A stretch of 64,000 nucleotides of DNA, taken from Sorex araneus (lineage: Eukaryota; Chordata; Mammalia; Eulipotyphla; Soricidae). Shown in pieces: positions 1-10,936 of the stretch. The DNA lies in assembly GCF_027595985.1 (NCBI RefSeq), contig NC_073307.1:8948432-9012431 (forward strand), written 5' to 3'. The translations under genes and the position numbers were made by a program. The stretch's first letter is position 1. The number at the start of each line of letters is the position of its first letter. The notes beneath the pieces were generated by a model, which saw nothing but the letters and a program-made list of their open reading frames with translations, was not told where the DNA came from and searched no databases.

Positions 1-107
1 TGGTCCCCTGAGCACCGCCAGGGGTGATTCCTGAGTGCATGAGCCAGGAGTGACCCCTGTGCATTGCTGGGTGTGACCCAAAAAGCAAAAAAAAAAAAAA
101 AAAAAAA
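1..107 (+). mobile_element. Type A SOR SINE, 3' part
   Basis: Begins inside the element (TGGTCCCCTGAGCACCGCCAGG), continues with the type A body (CCAGGAGTGACCCCTGTGCAT ... TGGGTGTGACCCAAAAAGC) and ends in a poly(A) tail. It is cut by the window edge. Confidence 0.9.
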
Positions 108-1392
108 CTTTTACTTTTTAAAAAATGATTAAATATTCATACATTGAATGCAGATTTTTTCTAATATTCATACATAAATATGCATGAACCTCTATAACTC
201 CTAAATTTCTTAGATATTTTTAAGGTACTTTTAACCTTATTTCTTAATTCTCATTGGTATGATCCTTTTATACCATTTAGTAACAAACTTTTAAAATAAA
301 TCCTTTTAATGAAGGCCAAAAAAAAAAAAAGTAATGTTTGTAATGAAACCATCCAAGTATATATGGACACGTGCGCTCATTTGAGATAACATCAAACTAT
401 AAATAGCATTTTAAAAAAACCGTTAAGATAAAGAATGAGCAGTTCAATAAGGTTAGGATAGGTTTGGCTTATGGAATTGTCCAGAATGAATAGTAAATAG
501 AGTCATTCTAGTTGAGAACATTCAGGGTGCTAATTTCGTTTATGATTCAACTTTATACATTTAAAACTAATACTGGTTTAAAGTTCATAGAACTTGGAAG
601 AGAACTCATATTCTATTATTATTCCTATTCTATTTCTCGTTCAAATTAGTGCAACAATAATATACATTTTGGATCATTTTCAAAATACTATAATCTAGTA
701 TTTTTAGAAGTGAGCATAAGAAAAAAGGCAAATTCATCCTATAGAATATTTATTTAGTAAAAACAATAATTAAGTAAAAAGAAATTCAAACCCTTATTTT
801 CCATCTGATGGCCAAATATCTTAGTTTGTTTTTAAAAAATGTTTCTATTTTCATTAATTCTTGCTGATAATACAAATAACTGTTTCAAACTTTTATATTT
901 TAAGGTGACATAATATAAATAAGTTTACATTTATATAATTTATATTTAAAGAAGACATATTTCAAGGTGACATCACAAATGAATTTATATGACATAACAT
1001 TAATGAATTTAAATCTATGTAAAATATATTTACATATATTCATACATAAATATATTAATTTTTATGACATCTAATGACATATTTCAAAACCAAAATATAT
1101 GTTTAGAAAACAAAAAGTTAAATGAATTCCAATTTTAAACAATGAAAGTAGTTTATCCATTGATATGCTTCTCTTTAATAACCAAAAGTAGAAAGAAATG
1201 GATTGATTCTCATTTAATTCTCAGCATATATATGTATGCATGAAGTTAACAAGTTTATTAATGAACACTTGTTTGACCTTAAGCTCTCTAGGGAGATTTA
1301 ATCATGATATGGATTATACAAGTGGTTACTAATAACTAACTGCAGTAATTATTGGTTTATTCCTAAGGCTTCCACATAAGTTAAAATTAAAA
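108..1392. other. AT-rich intergenic DNA, no gene seen
   Basis: Very AT-rich sequence with many stops in all frames and a short A-run near 320. No gene or recognisable repeat was found. Confidence 0.6.
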
Positions 1393-1393
1393 T

Positions 1394-1480
1394 GGGGGCT
1401 GGTGATATAGCTCAGCACTTGTAGATTACTTACCTAACTTGCGTGAGACCCTGGGTTCAATCTCAGGGTACTGAAAAAAG
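1394..1480 (+). mobile_element. Old tRNA-derived SINE (tRNA-Ala-like head)
   Basis: GGGGCTGGTGATATAGCTCAG (A-box-like) and GGGTTCAATCTCAGG (B-box-like) are spaced as in a tRNA head and followed by a short A-rich tail. It differs from the SOR head and resembles tRNA-Ala-type SINEs. Confidence 0.6.
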
Positions 1481-1634
1481 TGCAGTATTTTTTCTAAATC
1501 CACATCCTGAAAGAGTAATCATTTAGAACACGCTGCATATAGAAAGAAATATATCTGCAAGATGCATTCCCAGAACTCTATTTTGAACATGTCTGTATTG
1601 TTAAGTACAAGTGTACAGGAAGATTGTTCTAAGT

Positions 1635-1785
1635 CAGTGTTCTTCAGTCTTTCATACTTGCAAGCTGGCTCTTATCCATGGACAAGCCATTAGAACCAAG
1701 GTGGTAGACCAGTGGTTTTTAATCTGTCTACACCCAGGACTTGGCACTGGTCCACGGACTGGTGGCTGAAGAATGCTAATCTAAG
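1635..1785 (+). repeat. Dimeric interspersed repeat, copy 1
   Basis: Two diverged units of about 75 bp (1635-1709 and 1710-1785), each starting CAGTG-TT and carrying CTGGC..T..TCCA.GGAC. The outer ends are loosely inverted (TCTTCAG... and ...CTGAAGAA). A homologous copy lies at 28090-28250. The family was not identified; it could be a small hAT-like DNA transposon relic. Confidence 0.55.
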
Positions 1786-2179
1786 TTACTCTGAACTTTC
1801 CTGTTTCCACTGGAATTGTTCGGATGATTGACATGATGGAAGTATGTCTAGATTTTAACCATTAGGAGGTGGCAAAAATATAAAACCTTCTCTGTCTTGG
1901 CTGTGGTATATGAATTATAACCACAAAACTTTAGGCTCTCATTGGAGAGCTTGGTGCCCTCATTTACTGGTTTTGGGCATTTATCTCCAAGTAATGGACT
2001 TACTAAAATCTACTTTAAAAAGAATACACCATTGACTTCTCCCCTAAGCCACCTACTTAATTATCCTATTATTTATAGGGAAAAAGAAAAGGACTCCAAT
2101 TAAAGTTTTTCAATGTATATCCTTGTACTCTTTTGAAAACAAGAGGAAAAAGCATATTTTGCGGGATGGCTGGCTACAT

Positions 2180-2335
2180 CAGGTGGTTTTCAGGCGCTCT
2201 GTGCTCAGGAGTCAATCCTGGCAGGGACTGTACACAGTGCTGGCGTTGACCTGGGGTTGGCCACAGGCAAGGCAATCGCTTTATCTTCTGTACTGTCTCT
2301 TCAGCAGCACCCCCAGCAGGATTCTTTATTGGCAA
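2180..2335 (-). mobile_element. Diverged SINE fragment
   Basis: CTGTGCTCAGGAGTCAATCC and CTGGCAGGGACTGTA resemble the inverted body of type A SINEs. It is heavily diverged. Confidence 0.4.
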
Positions 2336-2355
2336 ATACATTATAATAATGTATA

Positions 2356-2595
2356 TAATATCGATATAGGGCGTTTGCCTTTTAAGCGGCCGACCCGTGT
2401 TCGATCCTTCCGCCCCTCTCGGAGAGCCCAGCAAGCTACTGAGAGTATCGCGCCGCACAGCAGAGCCTGGCAAACTACACGTGGCGTATTGAATATGCCA
2501 AAAACAGTAACAAGTCTCACAATGACAGACTTTACTGGTGCCCGCTCGAGCAAATCGATGAGGAATGGGATGACAGTGACAGTGATATAATAGCA
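2356..2595 (+). mobile_element. Type B SINE (tRNA head plus RTE-like tail)
   Basis: The head is 5'-truncated (GGGCGTTTGCC ... GTGTTCGATCC). The type B body (GAGAGCCCAGCAAGCTAC ... ATGCCAAAAACAGTAACAAG) and a tail ending GATGACAGTGACAGTGATA follow. Confidence 0.85.
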
Positions 2596-2692
2596 CTGTA
2601 GCACTCTCATCCCATTGTTCATTGACTTGCTCGAATGGGCACCAGTAATGTCTCCATTGTGAGACTTGTTACTGTTTTTGGCATATCAAATA
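2596..2692 (-). mobile_element. Type B SINE 3' fragment, inverted
   Basis: On the minus strand it reads as the type B end (TGCCAAAAACAGTAACAAG ... GAGCAAGTCAATGAACAATGGG ... TACAGTGCTAT). It abuts the preceding copy tail to tail. Confidence 0.85.
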
Positions 2693-3132
2693 TACATAAT
2701 AACAATCTATCCCTTTCTTCTCCAAAAAGCTCTAATAGCTATGTATGATCTGTATTAATATGTCAGGAAAATTGCTGTGATAAAATTTTACCTTTGTGGA
2801 TTATTTTTACCTTCTCAGGATTGCCACCATTTCTAAAAGGCCAAAAGATTATCAACATTGTTGTGTTTTTTATGAGTCTCATTTTTGTTCTAATATAGTT
2901 TCTCAAAGCAGGCCGCTCTTCTGGGGGCCTTGGAGGCACTCTTTCTGCTTTCACTGTCACATTAAACTCTAATTACAAACTTGACCATGTATTTCGAAAA
3001 GCAACTCGGCCTACCTGAAGGAGAGTTGCCTCTACAGCTTAAGGTCAGAAGAATAATCACAAGTTTAAAATCTCTTAAGATGGCCAAAAGCAAGCCTTCT
3101 TTCTGAAATATCTGAGTAGTATCAAGAACACT

Positions 3133-3386
3133 GGGCTGGAGCAATAGCACAGTGGGTAGGGCGTTTGCCTTGCATGCAACTGACCCGGGTTCAATTCCTC
3201 TGTCCTTCTCAGAGAGCCCAGCAAGCTACCAAGAGTATCCTGCCCACACAGCAGAGCCTGGCAAGCTACCTGTGGTGTATTCAATATGCCAAATGCCAAA
3301 AACAGTAACAAGTCTCACAATGGAGTTGTTACTGGTGCCCGCTCAAGCAAATAGGTGAGCAATGGGATGACAGTGATACAGAGACA
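3133..3386 (+). mobile_element. Type B SINE
   Basis: Full head GGGCTGGAGCAATAGCACAG, B box GGGTTCAATTCC, type B body, and a tail GCAATGGGATGACAGTGATAC. It carries a small internal duplication (ATGCCAAATGCCAAAAAC). Confidence 0.88.
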
Positions 3387-3855
3387 TAACTTATGATGAA
3401 AATAATTTAAAAGTAGAATTAAAAAGCAGTTTTCATGCTTTAGAGGTTTCAAATGCTTCCACAAAAATCTATGGATTCATGTAAATTATCTCACATACTA
3501 TTATTTTGGGGTCAATTGCAGGCTTTCAAAATCTAAAATCAGGTCTCCAATCTTTTAACCAATATGAAAAATTGGTGAAAGATCTCTATAAAAAAGGGAA
3601 GAAATATCTTGGTTCAAGATATCTTGAATCAATATCTAGGTTCAAGGTGAGGAGATGTATTTGAATTACCTCATAAAGACAAGAGGGTTGAAAATCAAGG
3701 AAAAGGCTATACAGCAACAAGATTTGTGCTTTTCTTTTCAAACACATGACACAGTAATAAAGGGCTGTCTCTAGCATGCGCACGGTGAAATGAAATCAAA
3801 GTGAGGCCTGTCAGGATACAGAGGGAATTTGACCAGATACTGCTAGATTTTTTTT

Positions 3856-3856
<1 letters not shown>

Positions 3857-3891
<35 letters not shown>
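3857..3891. repeat. (TA)n microsatellite
   Basis: About 17 uninterrupted TA repeats, directly beside an old SINE. Confidence 0.97.
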
Positions 3892-3892
<1 letters not shown>

Positions 3893-3894
<2 letters not shown>

Positions 3895-4003
3895 AGGGGT
3901 CACTCCTGGCAGTGCTTGGGGTGGGGGAACACCCCAGGGCTTAAACTCAAGGTCTCACATGTACTCAGCATGTACTCTAGCACTTGAATATCTCCCAGTC
4001 TGT
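3893..4003 (-). mobile_element. Old SINE fragment
   Basis: GGGGTCACTCCTGGCAGTGCTTGG, then an inverted tRNA-like half (TCAAGGTCTCACATG ... CTCTAGCACTTGAATATCTCCCAG). Confidence 0.55.
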
Positions 4004-5056
4004 TAGTTTGAAGTTTTAAGGAAAGAAATTGTGCATTTTGGTTGCCCTAGTAACCAAGTTATCTTTTAAAGCTAAGCTAGAAAAATGAGAGGGAAAAAAA
4101 CACATAAAGAAGAAATAAACCATAATTAGAGATGGTTCCGTCTCCCAGGGAGACAGGGTTGGAAGACTTGGGGCCGGTTTATGCCATTGACAAAATCATG
4201 AGAGGGAGACGGGTTTTGAGCCGCAGAGGGAAGTTGAGCTCCTGAGAAGAAGAAATAAATCATGAACTTGTCCTTTGGCATGACCATCACCACTAGATTT
4301 GGGCTGAATGCGAGCTGGGAAGCTCCCTGTGTAGTTCCTTTGTCCGGCGACCTGGCTAAGGGTGTTTTTCAACCAAGCTCCCCAAGAACCTGGAGCTATA
4401 TGGAAGCTTATCTCCAACGTACCAACCTGGGGGTGGGGGACATAGAGTCAGACTGAGAGGGATCCCCACTTCCCTGAGACTTCTCCCAATAACGGTGATA
4501 CGCCATTTTACAAGACCTTTCCAAATCTCAAATCCCAGAGAAGACAGCATTTACTTCTAGAAATTTTTTCTTATGTTAAGCTGAAATTTATCTTTCAGCA
4601 ATTTCAGGCTGAAATTTGCTTGAGAGAATCACCTGTTTTAGGAAGACTTCCATCTGCTTAAAAGCTCTGAGGAATTGAAGTGAATGCATCTTATAATGTA
4701 TCTGATGATGATATGCATTTAAATGGCTTTTTAGTGATTGCACATCAAGTATTAAACACAATAAATCATATACTTCTATTATTGGTGGAGTAATAATATT
4801 CTATTATTTGTAACTAAGCAAGTCACCTTACATGTTTATAAATGAATAAAAATAATGACTTTTCTAGGCTGGAGAAAAAAATATCGAGATTTCTCTGTAG
4901 AATATATATACTGACAATGTTAAGTTTCTAGCTTCCTATTTTCTTCTTTCTATGTGTCAGTATTGGCTGTCTGACACGGAGAGCGAAAATATGCGAAATT
5001 ATACTTATATGATATTTTTATGAAATAGGCATCTTCTCTCTTCCCACAGATCATTA
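4004..5056. other. Unique intergenic DNA
   Basis: No gene is supported. Open frames around 4196-4550 are short, overlap on both strands and resemble nothing I recognise. The rest is AT-rich. Confidence 0.5.
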
Positions 5057-5697
5057 TATGAAGTTCATTTTTTGTTTTTGTTTTTTTAATAATTTATTTT
5101 ATTTTTTAAAAAATTATTTATTTTTTAATTAGTGAGTCACAGTGAGGGTACAGTTACAGACTCACACATTTTTGTGCTTGTTTTTCCCTCATGCAATGTT
5201 TAAGAGCCCATCCCTCTACCAGTGTCCATTTTCCACCACCAATGAACCCAGTATCCCTCCCCCCCGACCCCAGACCCATCCCTCCACCCCACCCCGCCTC
5301 TGTAGTGGGGCATTCCAATTTGATATCTCTCTTTCCTTTTGGGTGTTGTGGTTCCAAATAGGGGTATTGAGTGGTCATTCTGTTCAGTCTCTAGTCTACT
5401 TTCAACACGCATCTCCCTTCCCGCACAGGATCTCCAATCACATATTATTTGGTGTTCCCCTCTCTATCTGGGATGACTTTCCCCCAGTGTGTGAGGCCAG
5501 CTTCCAAGCTATGGAGCCAACATCCTGGTATTATATACTACTATTCTTGGGTATTAGTCTCCTACTCTGTTGTTCTATATTCCACAGATGAGTGCAATCT
5601 TTCTATGTCCCTCTCTTTCTGGCTCATTTCACTTAGCATGATACTTTCCATGTTGATCCACTTATATGCAAAGTTCATGACTTATGAAATTCATTTT
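5057..5697 (-). mobile_element. 5'-truncated L1 with TSDs
   Basis: L1 3' end on the minus strand: T-rich tail at 5072-5130, inverted 3' UTR (CCATCCCTCTACCAGTGTCC ...), up to the end of ORF2-like sequence (GGCTCATTTCACTTAGCATG). The flanks TATGAAGTTCATTTT (5057-5071) and TATGAAATTCATTTT (5683-5697) form a 15-bp TSD with one mismatch, so the insert is 5072-5682. Confidence 0.88.
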
Positions 5698-5827
5698 GTA
5701 ATAATGATTTAATTTCTGACTACTGGAAAATTTCACAGATAACATCTTGAGAATTTAGGGGGGATCTGAGTGTCTTTAGCCAAAACTATCCTGCCCTATT
5801 ATTATTTATAAAGTCAATTCAGATATT

Positions 5828-7454
5828 AAAAAGTATTCCCAAGTTTGATAAAAACAGACCTGCAGACCAATGGAACAGAGTTGAATATCCTGTCACAGAC
5901 CCCCAAATATATGTCCACTTAATCTTTGACAAAGGAGCAAGAAATGCAAAGTGGAACAAGGAAAGTCTCTTCAACAAGTGGTGCTGGGAAAATTGGATAG
6001 CTACCTGCAAAAAAATGAACTCTGACCTCTGTCTAATGTCAGGCACAAAAGTCAGATCAAAGTGGATTAAAGACCTCAATATCAGACATGAATCTTTAAG
6101 GTTCATAGAAGAAAATGTAGGCAGAACTCTCCATGACATTGAAGCTAAAAGCATCTTTAAGGACGAAACAGCACTGACCATGCAAGTGGAAGCAAACATA
6201 AACAAATGGGACTACATCAACTAAGAAGCTTCTTCACTTCAAAAGAAACAGTGACCAAAATACAGAAAGAGCCCACGGAATGGGAAAGAATACTTACCCA
6301 ATACCCATCTGATAAGGGATTAATATCCAGGATATACAAGATATTTGTAGAATTGTATAAGAAAAAAGCCTCCAACCCCATCAAAAAATGGGGAGAAGAA
6401 ATGAACAGAAATTTCCTCAAAAAAGATATACAAATGGTCAAAAGGCACATGAAAAAATGCTCCACATAACTAGTCATCAGGGAGGTGCAAATCAAAACAA
6501 CAATAAGATATCATCTCACAACACAGAGACTGGCACACATTCAAAAGAACAAAAGCAACCAGTGCTGGCATGGATGTGGAGAAAAAGGGACGCTCCTTCA
6601 CTGTTGGTGGGAATGCTGACTGGTCCAGCCTTTCTGGAAAGCAATATGGACAGTCCTTCAAAAACTAGAAATTGAGCTTCCATATGACCCCGCAATACCA
6701 CTTCTGGGAATATATCCGAGGATGCAAAAAAAGCACAGTAGAAATGACATCTGTACCTATATGTTCATTGCAGCACTGTTCACAATAGCCAAAATATGGA
6801 AACAACCTAAATGCCCTAAAACAGATGACTAGTTAAATAAACTCTGGTACATCTACACAATGGAATACCATGCCGCTGTTAGGAGAGATGAAGTCATGAA
6901 ATTTGCTTATAAATGGATAAACATGGAGAGTATCATGCTAAGTGAAATGAGTCAGAAAGAGAGGGACAGACATAGAGGGACTGCACTCATTTGTGGAGTG
7001 TAGGGTAGCATCACATGAGGCTGACACCCAAGGACAGTATATACAAGAGCCAGAGGGACTGCCCCATAGTTGGAAGACTGCTTCATGAGCGGAGGGGAGA
7101 AGGCAGATGGAATAGAAAAGGAATCACTAAGAAAATGATGGCTGGAGGAACCAGTTGGGATGGGAGATGCATGCCGAAAGTAGATAATGGACCAAACATG
7201 ATTACCTCTTAGTGTCTGTGTTCCAAGCCATAATGCCGAAAAGTAGAGACAGAGTATGGGGAATATTGTGTGCCTTAGAGGCAGGGGGAGGGTGGTAAAG
7301 CGGGGGTATACCCGGGATATTGGTGGTGGGGAATGTGCACTGGTGGAGGGATGGGTGTTTGATCATTGTGAGATTGTAACCCAAACATGAAAGCTTGTAG
7401 CTATCTCATGGTGATTCAATAAAATTTAAAAAATTAAAAAAAAATTCCCAAGTT
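5828..7454 (+). mobile_element. 5'-truncated L1, about 1.6 kb, with TSDs
   Basis: The C-terminal part of ORF2 is readable in broken frames (6015-6224 and 6206-6469, with motifs such as KWIKDLN, NKWDYIN and [14 protein letters not shown]). It is followed by the shrew L1 3' UTR and the AATAAAATTTAAAAAATT tail. The TSD AAAAAGTATTCCCAAGTT (5828-5845) is matched at 7437-7454 with small differences. The 5' site TT|AAAAA fits the L1 endonuclease preference. Stops and frameshifts make it non-functional. Confidence 0.93.
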
Positions 7455-8928
7455 CTCAAAAGAAATACTAAATAATAAAAGTTGCATCATTAATATAATA
7501 CCAAGATAAAGAGATGTTCAGCCATTTGAACAATAGTTGAAATCTATGTGTTCAAGTTCCCTTACTCCTTTAAATTTAGAAAATAGATTTTGGAAATCAG
7601 GTTTTATAAATTTACATCTTGCTTATAAATAGTATATGCAATAGTTACAGAAATAAATATGTAATTTTGATTATGAAATAATATATAGCAAAAATAAATA
7701 GTGAAAGAGAAAAGGCAGACAATGGCAGGGAAATTTTTCAACCATGTACTTGACAGTATTTCATGAATGTATGCAGCATCCAAATCAGCTAACGAAATGC
7801 TGCTTATAAAAATATTTTAAAGATAAAAGTTAAAAGAGAAAGATGCTTTAAAGTGCAATAATTATGAGGCAGATAAGCATTACTGAGTTGGAAAGAAAGT
7901 GGAACATTTCCACAGTGACCCCCAAAAATGAAAATTTATATAAGGATTATTAAAAAATTAAATATCTCATGTTAGAAAAACAGTGTTTCAGTGGTATCAG
8001 ATGGGAAAGGAGGAACATTAATAATCTGATATTTACTGAAAGAAACTTTGCTTCTTTAATAGGAATGATTAGCAAGAATTTAGAGTTTGAATTAGGTAAT
8101 AAAACTCTTAATTCACTTCACATTAATGAGTCAACTTACTAAAGACAGTTTAAAATAATTTTAAATATCTTCTAATACTGCCCCATAATGCAACCTAATA
8201 ACATGACAAATGCATTAATGCAAAAAGTTAGCAGAATGCAATTTAATAAACTACCCCTTTCTCGAAAGGATCAATACAGTGAATAGAAAATGATGATGAT
8301 TCTTTTTGGCCAGAGTGCTCAAATCTCAGACCAATTTTACTTTCAGAAATGATCATGCATACCACAATGTAAATAATGCAGATAAAGTAGCAAACAATAC
8401 AAGTATTAACAAATCACAAATCAAGACATTAATTTGTTTTATTGGGTAGGTAAATGACCTGATCCCACATAAAATTAATTAACTTTCTGTCCATATATTT
8501 CTCTCTTCACTAAGATATACAGCACAACAAGTTGTTTAAATAGCCAGTCAACCGTAGTAACTCAAGGAACCAAACAAACAAACAAACATTATGATGGTTA
8601 CACATCTGATTATAGACACAGGTACTTATGACTCTGGCACTAGTAGAGTTACCTGTTGTTAAAATACAATTACTATCTTTGACTGCAATAAAAATTCTAA
8701 TTTTCAGCCAATAATTCTTTTCACTCTTAGATTTGTTTAGAACACAAGATTTGTTTGGGAACAAGGCATCCTAGTATAAAATTTGCACAGAGACTTAAAA
8801 AAAATAAGTACACACCAGTAAAAAAAAAAGTGAATGCTGAGTTTCAACAAATTTGTTTAGTATTCAGAGATAGTCAAGAGACTATATTTATTGAAATGGG
8901 GGCAGGGAGAAGAAAGCTAAGATGTAAG
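7455..8928. other. AT-rich intergenic DNA
   Basis: No gene seen. It includes a short (AAAC)n at about 8568-8588. Confidence 0.55.
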
Positions 8929-8939
8929 AAAAGTAGTCA

Positions 8940-9111
8940 GGGGCCGGAGCGATAGCACAGCGGGTAGGGCGTTTGCCTTGCACGCGGCCGACCCCGGTTT
9001 GATCCCCGGCATCCCATATGGTCCCCCAAGCACCGCCAGGAGTAATTCCTGAGTGCAAAGCCAGGAGTAACCCCTGAGCATCGCTGGGTGTGACCCAAAA
9101 AGCAAAAAAAA
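8940..9111 (+). mobile_element. Type A SOR SINE, full length, young
   Basis: Intact head GGGGCCGGAGCGATAGCAC, B-box region, body (CCCATATGGTCCCCCAAGC ... GGGTGTGACCCAAAAAGC) and poly(A). A perfect TSD AAAAGTAGTCA lies at 8929-8939 and 9112-9122. This is the best full-length reference copy in the window. Confidence 0.96.
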
Positions 9112-9621
9112 AAAAGTAGTCAAATGGAGACAATGGTTAAAGTAAGAGACCGAGGAAAGAGTGGTAGGGCAGAGACTGGAAAGCTACACACCGCAGAGAG
9201 AAATTCAAGGACAGATGACGCTGTGTCACTAGAGCATCAGATAATCAGGAGGCCATATATTCAGGACTCACCATTTTTAATTTCAAATGTATAATTGTTG
9301 GGTAATTTTGATTGGAATTGAGTTTGAACGGCGGTGATTATCGAACGTGAATCAATTGTGACTGCATAAGTAGACTTGATTGCACTTACCCTTCAATATG
9401 AGTCTTCACATCCCCTCGGATTCATGATTTAATTTTAAGCAAAATGGCGTTGCATCATCGTTAAAAAGCAGGGGCCAAAAAAATGCTAAAGAAGTAAAAC
9501 ACACACACATATATATAATAAAAATAATAATAAATGTAATCAAATACTGTGAACTACCTCAAAAATAAATTTAAAAAAAGAATAAAGCTCTGCACTTGGA
9601 ATTTTGTTAAAAAAATAAAAA

Positions 9622-9755
9622 AGCAGGGACCAGTGGATAGCTCAAGTGGTGAAGTCCTGAGCCTGAGTCCTGGCAAAGCAAAGGTCTCCAGAGCACTGCT
9701 GGGGTGGCACTGGTGGCCTCAGGGCATTGCCAGCAATGGCCTTGGGTCTCTCTAT
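9622..9755 (+). mobile_element. Diverged tRNA-headed SINE
   Basis: GGGACCAGTGGATAGCTCAAG followed by GAGCACTGCTGGGGTGGCACTGG. SINE-like layout, but old and without a clear tail. Confidence 0.4.
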
Positions 9756-9914
9756 CTCTTAGTGACCCACATAATAGATGTACTATTGGTTACAGACTGC
9801 CTCAACTAGATGTAAACCGGCAGGCATCACATAGGAGACAATTTTTAGAACATGTAAGAGGAGATGTTTGAGTCCCACTAATGAGGCCCAACATGACTGA
9901 AGACAATGACTGGC

Positions 9915-9917
<3 letters not shown>

Positions 9918-9967
<50 letters not shown>

Positions 9968-9990
9968 AGAGAGAGAGAGAGAGAGAGAGC
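9918..9990. repeat. (GA)n microsatellite at a SINE 5' end
   Basis: About 70 bp of GA with a few GGGA interruptions, lying where the head of the adjacent SINE should be. Confidence 0.95.
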
Positions 9991-10140
9991 ACAAGCATGT
10001 AGGGAGCGTGCCTTGCATGCAGCTGACCTGGGTTCTATCCTTGACATCCTATATGGTCCCAGGAGCACCTCCAGGAGTGATTCCTGAGTGCAGAGCCAGG
10101 AGTAAACTGAGAGCACAGATGGATGTGGCCCCCAAACAGA
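9991..10140 (+). mobile_element. Type A SINE with head replaced by (GA)n
   Basis: Continues from the microsatellite with GTAGGGAGCGTGCCTTGCATG, a decayed B box (GGGTTCTATCC), TATATGGTCCCAGGAGCACC and CCAGGAGTGATTCCTGAGTG. Confidence 0.85.
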
Positions 10141-10420
10141 AACAAAAGATGATGATTAAAGCATCACTGACTAAATCAAACCTTTTTTTGTTGTTGTTGC
10201 ACTGTGTTCAGAGTTTACTGAACAGTACAGTATTCGAGACACTGCTGGGTACTGTGAATGCAAAGTCTTCACTTAACACGGGCTCCTGGAACTATCACCG
10301 GAAACACCAGTTATGTAGTTAGTATGGCCACCCACCAATTAAATCAGAGAAAAGTTCTTACGGCATATTTCAGGATGCAAAAACATCACTAAACATAAAA
10401 GACCCTCAACCCTTCTGCTA

Positions 10421-10936
10421 TTGAACAAGTATTTTTTTAAAATTGAATCACAGTGAGATACACGGTTACAAAGTTGTTCATGACTGGGTGTCAGTCATAT
10501 AAAGTTCCAACACCTGTCCCTTCACCAGTGTCCATTTCCCAGCACCAATGTCCCCAGTTTATTTTTTCTTTTTATTGAATCACCATGAGATAGTTACGAA
10601 GCTTTCATGTTTGAGTTTCAGTTGTATAATGATTGAACACCCATCCCTCCACCAATATACATTTTCCACTACCAATGTTCTTAGTATGCCCCCTACCCAT
10701 CCCAGCCCTCCCCCTGCCTCTAAGGCAGACAATCTCCCCCATATTCTCTCTCCTTTTGGGCATTATGGTTTGCAATACAGATACTGAGAGGCTATCCCGT
10801 TTGGTCTTTTATCTACTTTCAGCACACATCTCCCATCCTGAACAATTCCTCCAACCATCTTTAATTTAGTGATCCCTTCTTTATCCCAGCTGCCTTCTCC
10901 CCCAGCTCATGAACTGTCCCCAGTTTGAACAAGCAT
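10421..10936 (-). mobile_element. Older L1 3' end, split by a younger L1
   Basis: L1 tail on the minus strand (10433-10560, resuming at 10915-10924). The outer TSD is TTGAACAAGTAT (10421-10432) and TTGAACAAGCAT (10925-10936). Confidence 0.85.
10561..10914 (-). mobile_element. Younger L1 3' end nested in the older one
   Basis: T-rich tail, then TTGAATCACCATGAGATAGT and the inverted L1 3' UTR. A perfect 12-bp TSD TGTCCCCAGTTT lies at 10549-10560 and 10915-10926. Confidence 0.92.

Noticed and set aside
5142..5591. 149-codon plus-strand frame
   Set aside because: It is the antisense of the L1 3' UTR and ORF2 end in the minus-strand L1 at 5072-5682.
8940..9010. Candidate tRNA gene (A and B boxes)
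   Set aside because: The tRNA-like segment is the head of a SOR SINE with body, poly(A) and TSDs. No complete cloverleaf with an acceptor stem is present.
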